This document shows positions 60,227 through 64,000 of a DNA stretch of 64,000 nucleotides, one piece after another. Source of the stretch: Hyphomonadaceae bacterium (GTDB lineage: Bacteria; Pseudomonadota; Alphaproteobacteria; Caulobacterales; Aquidulcibacteraceae); the NCBI GenBank assembly GCA_016791365.1, contig JAEUMT010000027.1, positions 186,001-250,000 of the forward strand, given 5' to 3'. The stretch's first letter is position 1; each line of letters starts with the position of its first letter. The translations under genes and the position numbers were made by a program. Under the pieces are notes generated by a model. That model saw nothing but the letters and a program-made list of their open reading frames with translations. It was not told where the DNA came from and made no database searches.

Positions 60227-60592
60227 TCAGATCGAAACGCGCCACGCGTCAGCGGTTACGCCAACAAGCGGAACGACCGCAATCGCGTCGGCCACTGCAA
60301 TGCTCCGGAGCGGTCCATTTGGAAATCGCGCCAACGCGTAGAGCGCCAGGAAGCCGAGAACGCTCAGCGCGGCCACAAGACTTGCGGCGCGACGCGCCTC
60401 CGGGGCATAGGCCGCATAGGCGCAAACAACGGCCACGGCCAGGAAGAGCACGCCGCGGTGCGCGAGAATAACGTCAAGGGCTGGACCCGCATCGACGCCA
60501 TACATGCGCCGCCGCAGCGCCGGCAAGAACGTGGCAAGCGCCGGCGGCGTATGGATGAGCGCCAACATCAGCCATGCCAGCGCAATCCACAT
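60227..60592 (-). CDS. Four-helix membrane protein of unknown function
   Basis: 121 residues with about four hydrophobic helices (MWIALAWLMLALIHTPPALATFLPAL..., VLFLAVAVVCAYAAYA, AASLVAALSVLGFLALYALA). No family recognised. ATG 60592 lies four bases after the methyltransferase stop, so the two are probably co-transcribed. Confidence 0.7.
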   Translation of the reverse strand: MWIALAWLMLALIHTPPALATFLPALRRRMYGVDAGPALDVILAHRGVLFLAVAVVCAYAAYAPEARRAASLVAALSVLGFLALYALARFPNGPLRSIAVADAIAVVPLVGVTADAWRVSI

Positions 60593-60596
60593 GCTG

Positions 60597-61259
60597 TTAA
60601 GCCGGACGCTCCGCGAGCACGCTGACGGCGAGCAGGCGCGGGCCATCCTGCACGCACCGCTCGTCAACGATGCGCCAGCCTTGCGCTTTCAGAAGCGCCG
60701 TCGCTTGTCCGATACGCTCCATGCCTCGGGCGGCGCCGGCGAAGTTGGTTGCGTTGTCATGACCGGCGGCGCGCTGCGTAATGACAAGACGGCCGCCTGG
60801 CGCGAGCACGCGCGCTATTTCGCGGAGCGCACGCGCGGGATCGGACCAGAACTGGAAACTGTTCACCGCGAAGGCGCGGTCGAACATTGAATCGCGGAAC
60901 GGCAGATCAGCCGCTTCCGCGCGCATGATCGCGGCGCGGCCTTCAAGGCAGGCGCCATGAACGGCGTGCGCGGCGTAGTGTGCGGCGGTTGCGGACTGAT
61001 CGATGCCCGCGACGAAACCCTGGCGCCCCACCCGCTTCAAGGCGGCGCGGACGCCCATGCCGGGACCGCAGCCGAGTTCGATGATGCTGTCGCCTGGCCG
61101 AGGCGAGAGGAGGTCAAGCGCCGCCTTGTTCTGGCCGCCGCCGGCGATCGCCATGGCCGTGAGGGCGACGCCCCCTAGCAACCCGCTCGGGTCACCCCAC
61201 ATGCAGCTCACGCCCTTGCAGCGTTCGCCTGAGCCGTTGGCCGCCATTGACGCGCGCAT
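60597..61259 (-). CDS. Class I SAM-dependent methyltransferase (UbiE/Methyltransf_11 type)
   Basis: 220 residues. SAM motif I is IIELGCGPGMGVRAAL (~58-73), then AEAADLPFRDSMFDRAFAVNSFQFW (motif post-I/II) and LAPGGRLVITQ (motif III). Small molecule methylation is likely, substrate unknown. ATG 61259 with GGGAGGGCGG upstream; a longer open frame to 61457 overlaps the divergent MarR gene. It is divergent from, and probably controlled by, the MarR-type regulator via two palindromes. Confidence 0.9.
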   Translation of the reverse strand: MRASMAANGSGERCKGVSCMWGDPSGLLGGVALTAMAIAGGGQNKAALDLLSPRPGDSIIELGCGPGMGVRAALKRVGRQGFVAGIDQSATAAHYAAHAVHGACLEGRAAIMRAEAADLPFRDSMFDRAFAVNSFQFWSDPARALREIARVLAPGGRLVITQRAAGHDNATNFAGAARGMERIGQATALLKAQGWRIVDERCVQDGPRLLAVSVLAERPA

Positions 61260-61274
61260 GCCGCCCTCCCAAAA

Positions 61275-61312
61275 TGACAACTTAGCTGTCAAATATGACA
61301 AGTGGGTTGTCA
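61275..61312. promoter_or_regulatory. Two 17-bp palindromic operators in the MarR/methyltransferase intergenic region
   Basis: TGACAACTTAGCTGTCA at 61275-61291 and TGACAAGTGGGTTGTCA at 61296-61312 share the arms TGACA...TGTCA. Their centres are exactly 21 bp apart, two helical turns, so two dimers would sit on one DNA face. The whole gap between the methyltransferase ATG and the regulator GTG is 54 bases, so binding would block both promoters. Confidence 0.78.
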
Positions 61313-61313
61313 A

Positions 61314-61757
61314 GTGAAAAAGCCGTCGCAAGCCTCCGCGGAGGACCTTTTGGACCTCTCGGTGGCAGTCATCGAATTTTATTTCCGCATCGAGGCGATC
61401 ACCGAGGCGCTTGCCGGGTTCGCGACCGCGGGCGGCGAATGGGGCACGCTGCGCCAACTCATCAAGGAAGGGCCGCAGACCGTGCCTGACATGGCGCGCT
61501 CGAAACCGGTGTCACGACAGCATTGCCAAACCATCGTCAACGTGCTGGAGGCGCAAGGCTTGGTCGAGTTCATCGACAATCCCAAGCACAAGACGTCCAA
61601 ACTGGTGCGCGCAACCAAAAGGGGGCGCACGCGGTTCGACTCCATGCGCAAGCAATTCCTGGCGGCGGCTGGCGCATACGCGCCGGCATTCACCGCGGCC
61701 GAAATCACGACGGCGACGGATGTTTGCCGGCGGGCGCGTGAGTTGATTCGAGTCTAG
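61314..61757 (+). CDS. MarR-type winged-helix transcriptional regulator
   Basis: 147 residues. Helical dimerisation region followed by a winged helix: GEWGTLRQLIKEGPQTVPDMARSKPVSRQHCQTIVNVLEAQGLVEFIDNPKHKTSKLVRATKRGRTRFD. The recognition helix is RQHCQTIVNVL and the wing has the Asp/Arg-like D-NP-KHKTS-L. GTG start at 61314, two bases after the second operator; starting at GTG 61302 would put the operator inside the coding region. Probable autorepressor and repressor of the methyltransferase gene. Ligand unknown. Confidence 0.87.
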   Translation: MKKPSQASAEDLLDLSVAVIEFYFRIEAITEALAGFATAGGEWGTLRQLIKEGPQTVPDMARSKPVSRQHCQTIVNVLEAQGLVEFIDNPKHKTSKLVRATKRGRTRFDSMRKQFLAAAGAYAPAFTAAEITTATDVCRRARELIRV

Positions 61758-62755
61758 CCGTCCGTGGCAAGCGCGGCGTCGAGCATTTCGACTAAGGTCA
61801 TTTGCCCATCGCCGAAGGCGTGAAGCTTCCAGTCGAAGCCGGCCAGGCGATCAACGGCAAACGCAAGCGCGATCCCTTCTTTCTGCGACCACCAGCGGCC
61901 GCGGCGCGCGAAGTCCGCCATCGCGACATCAGACTCGGCGCCCCCGCCAGCGGGGTGCGCCATCCATTGGTACGCGACCCACTGGCCTGAGCCTTCAAGC
62001 GTCAGCCAGGTATCCTCGGCCGCGGCGAGATAGCCATCGGCGCCGGCGTACCAGCGCGCCTGGCGCGCGCGCATCAGCTCCAGCGCTTCGCGTGCAAGCC
62101 GCCGCGCTTCCGCGTCGTCGCGTGTGGCGGTGATTTGGAAAAGCAACTCGGTTTCGCGCTCCACCGACGCCGCGAATTCCGCGTTTCCGCCGAACCGGTT
62201 CTGGATCATATCGTCGTTGATATCGTCGCCGGGAAGATGGCTCGCGGTTTCGATGGCGCTGATGCGGGCGCCGTAGGCGTCGAGCTGGGCGACGTGGGAG
62301 CCTTCGTGCAGCAGCACGCCGATCATCATTGTCTCTAGCCCAAGCGCGTCATTGGTCACGCCGGCAGCGCGCCAGACGCTTGGAGTCGACATGACGAAGA
62401 AGGCGCGGTCGGCGTCAGCGCCAGCGAAGGATGTCACGCCTGCCGGCATGGCTGCGCCGCCGGGAAGCGTGACCTCACCTGCGTGCGGCGTCGCAGTCCA
62501 GGTGACGTCGGCCACGTTCGCGGCGCTGAAGGCGTTCGGGCTGGCGAGCACGCAATCGTCATCGAAGAAGATCGCCCCAAACGCGCGCATGCCGGTGACG
62601 CCGGTGATTTCGTTTGCGGTGAAGCGCCAGGCGCTGAGCGCGCCGTTGATCCACTCGCGATCCTGGGCAGAGATATTGCAGGCCGGCGCGCTTGGCGCGG
62701 CGGGCGTGGCGCAAGCGATCAAGACCAGGGCCGCAGCCAGTATCGCAGGACGCAT
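61754..62755 (-). CDS. Lipoprotein with zincin-like HExxH motif, unknown family
   Basis: 333 residues. Signal peptide with a lipobox (VLIACATPA, Cys ~15). The motif LLHEGSHVAQLD (~149-153) has HExxH, and acidic residues follow (NAEFAASVERETELL, LTLEGSGQWVAYQWM). A metallopeptidase is possible, but no known family is matched and other zincin features are unverified. ATG 62755 with GGGGAGAGG upstream. Stop overlaps the MarR stop (CTAG, 61754-61757). Confidence 0.72.
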   Translation of the reverse strand: MRPAILAAALVLIACATPAAPSAPACNISAQDREWINGALSAWRFTANEITGVTGMRAFGAIFFDDDCVLASPNAFSAANVADVTWTATPHAGEVTLPGGAAMPAGVTSFAGADADRAFFVMSTPSVWRAAGVTNDALGLETMMIGVLLHEGSHVAQLDAYGARISAIETASHLPGDDINDDMIQNRFGGNAEFAASVERETELLFQITATRDDAEARRLAREALELMRARQARWYAGADGYLAAAEDTWLTLEGSGQWVAYQWMAHPAGGGAESDVAMADFARRGRWWSQKEGIALAFAVDRLAGFDWKLHAFGDGQMTLVEMLDAALATDG

Positions 62756-62868
62756 CGACCTCTCCCCTGGCCGCAAAACGAAAACGGCGGGCGCTTCGTA
62801 GCACGCCCGCCGTCTCGACAACCCCGGGATGGGGTCATTGTTCTTTATGCGTCGGTGACGCGATCCGC

Positions 62869-63276
62869 TTAGCGGCCGCCCATCACCTGGGCCTTCATCA
62901 CGGCCGACTGGCGGAACGCCAGCTTCTTCGACGCCTTGATCTTCACCGGCTCACCCGTTTGCGGGTTGCGGCCCATGCGGGCCTTGCGGGCGCGAACCAT
63001 GATCATGCCGATATCGCCGATCTTCACCTTGGCGCCCTTCAGGACGTAGGCCTTCACGACATCGGTGTAGCCTTCGACCATCGTCTTGGCTTCCGACTTC
63101 TTGATGCCCATGTGGTCGGCGATCGCTTGGAGCAGCGCGCTGGCGGTGACGGTCTTGCCGGCGACCGCGGTGACCTTCACGGCCTTCGCCGGGGTCGGAG
63201 CAGCCTTCTTCGCCGACTTGCGGACGGCGGACTTCTTCTTGGCCGGAGCCTTTTTCTTCGCAGCCTTTTTGGCCAT
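62869..63276 (-). CDS. HU family DNA-binding protein with Lys/Ala-rich N-terminal tail
   Basis: 135 residues, longer than the usual 90. Residues 1-~40 are a Lys/Ala/Pro-rich, histone H1-like tail (MAKKAAKKKAPAKKKSAVRK...). The HU core follows: ALLQAIADHMGIKKSEAKTMVEGYTDVVKAYVLKGAKVKIGDIGMIMVRARKARMGRNPQTGEPVKIKASKKLAFRQS, with the DNA-intercalating arm RNPQTGE. Nucleoid compaction is inferred. ATG 63276 with GAAGGGAAA upstream. Confidence 0.93.
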   Translation of the reverse strand: MAKKAAKKKAPAKKKSAVRKSAKKAAPTPAKAVKVTAVAGKTVTASALLQAIADHMGIKKSEAKTMVEGYTDVVKAYVLKGAKVKIGDIGMIMVRARKARMGRNPQTGEPVKIKASKKLAFRQSAVMKAQVMGGR

Positions 63277-63591
63277 GTGGTGTTTCCCTTCTCAAAGGTT
63301 GTCGTGTGGTTACTCAACGAACCGGCGTCAAATCAGGCTTTTTAGCCGCCCTTCTTCCCGCCGGCCTTCGAGTAGATGCCACTCAATTCTTGATGGAGCG
63401 TGACCGCGCCTCTCACAACGCACATCAAAAAGCGCGGTTTCATGCGGTTTTCGACGTTTGCGTCGGATTCCCTGACATGAGCGCCTCTGAGTCGCAACGC
63501 AAAAAAGCTGATTTACAGCGGTTTCCACACGCGCGATGGCCGCGCGTGTCGCCAAAACCCACATAAATCAACAAAAATGCGACGCCCCGCC
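63277..63591. other. 315-base intergenic region upstream of HU
   Basis: AT-richer than the surroundings, with A- and T-tracts. It contains a perfect 9-bp stem ACACGCGCG-ATGGC-CGCGCGTGT (63527-63549), which may end SDR transcription, though without a T-run. On the minus strand a TTGACG about 55 bases upstream of the HU ATG could be a -35. No gene is seen. It probably holds the HU promoter. Confidence 0.45.
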
Positions 63592-64000
63592 TCAGCGCAG
63601 GCCCATGCGGATGGCGCCGTCCAAGCGCACATCCTCACCGTTGAAGTACGAATTGCGAATCATTTCGAGAGCGAGAGATGCGTATTCCTGCGGGTTTCCG
63701 AGACGCTTCGGAAACGGAACACTCGCGGCCAACGCCTCTTTCACCTTCTCCGGCGCGCCCATCATCAACGGCGTTTCAAAAATGCCCGGCAGGATCGTGT
63801 TGATACGGATGCCCTCGCCCGAGAGATCGCGCGCGATCGGCAATGTCATGCCTACAACACCTCCTTTTGACGCGGAATACGCCGCTTGGCCGATCTGGCC
63901 GTCTTCGGCGGCGACGGATGCGGTCATCACCATTGCGCCGCGTTCACCGCTCTCAAGCGGGTCGAGCGTGAGGATGCCGGCGGCCGACTTCGCGATGCAG
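63592..64000 (-). CDS. Short-chain dehydrogenase/reductase, partial (N-terminus beyond window)
   Basis: The last ~136 residues of an SDR. The catalytic Tyr-x-x-x-Lys is [21 protein letters not shown], preceded by the Ser region [16 protein letters not shown]. The C-terminal [23 protein letters not shown]...[35 protein letters not shown] matches SDRs of the 3-hydroxyacyl-CoA dehydrogenase type 2 (HSD10) group, which work in fatty acid or branched-chain amino acid oxidation. The NAD-binding Rossmann start lies beyond position 64000. Confidence 0.92.
   Translation of the reverse strand, partial: CIAKSAAGILTLDPLESGERGAMVMTASVAAEDGQIGQAAYSASKGGVVGMTLPIARDLSGEGIRINTILPGIFETPLMMGAPEKVKEALAASVPFPKRLGNPQEYASLALEMIRNSYFNGEDVRLDGAIRMGLR

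Overview
The window is high-GC DNA that reads as an alphaproteobacterium of the Caulobacterales/Hyphomonadaceae type. The pointers are a DivL-type kinase with Tyr in place of the phospho-acceptor His, a ChvI/ChvG pair beside a mannose-type EIIA and HPr, a TIGR02300 'FYDLN' protein, the AmgK/MurU cell-wall recycling pair next to tsaE, an ahcY gene behind an SAH riboswitch, and the gene orders aroA..cmk-rpsA-ihfB and trpF-trpB-trpA-accD-folC. No species is claimed. There is no rRNA, CRISPR array, transposase or complete prophage.

Layout. 1-2290: the 5' part of an SF1 (DNA2/NAM7-like) helicase running off the left edge, with a probable frameshift near its start, then tRNA-Ala(GGC) at 2294-2369; this could be the edge of a genomic island. 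2466-16861: TIGR02300 protein, aroA, an ~8 kb accessory block (two histidine kinases, a DAACS symporter, a Baeyer-Villiger-type monooxygenase, a small secreted protein), then cmk-rpsA-ihfB and an HWE kinase with a receiver domain. 16865-23532: a ferric-reductase-like membrane protein, mscL, and a tightly coupled trpF-trpB-[secreted ORF]-trpA-accD operon followed by folC. 23591-32561 (minus): tsaE-amgK-murU-addB-addA-trxA, mostly joined by overlapping stop/start codons. 32649-36138: ferredoxin reductase, [2Fe-2S] ferredoxin, ICMT-like methyltransferase, M20 peptidase. 36201-39432: divL (minus) divergent from a HigBA-like toxin-antitoxin pair. 39429-47837: TonB-like protein, cytochrome c, a coiled-coil membrane protein, ahcY with SAH riboswitch, a mechanosensitive-channel-like protein, a lactonase-like MBL lipoprotein, SemiSWEET, GlsB and an M61-like peptidase. 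47909-51019 (minus): chvI-chvG-EIIA(Man)-HPr with no hprK. 51175-64000: small enzymes and membrane proteins, polA, an orphan ABC ATPase, an AKR-DUF2277-tautomerase-DMT operon, a MarR/methyltransferase divergent pair with two palindromic operators, a zincin-like lipoprotein, an HU protein with a Lys/Ala-rich tail, and the 3' part of an SDR gene at the right edge.

How it works together. Most of the window is housekeeping: aromatic amino acid and tryptophan synthesis, fatty acid and folate metabolism, DNA repair, translation, S-adenosylhomocysteine turnover, muropeptide recycling and cell-cycle/envelope signalling. The most unusual observations are a repeat-derived, in-frame insertion of about 40 residues in polA, a family of TATGGA-ended intergenic palindromes, a secreted-protein gene coupled between trpB and trpA, a cysteine-free AccD, the missing hprK with an anomalous chvG start, and a pair of 17-bp operators exactly 21 bp apart.
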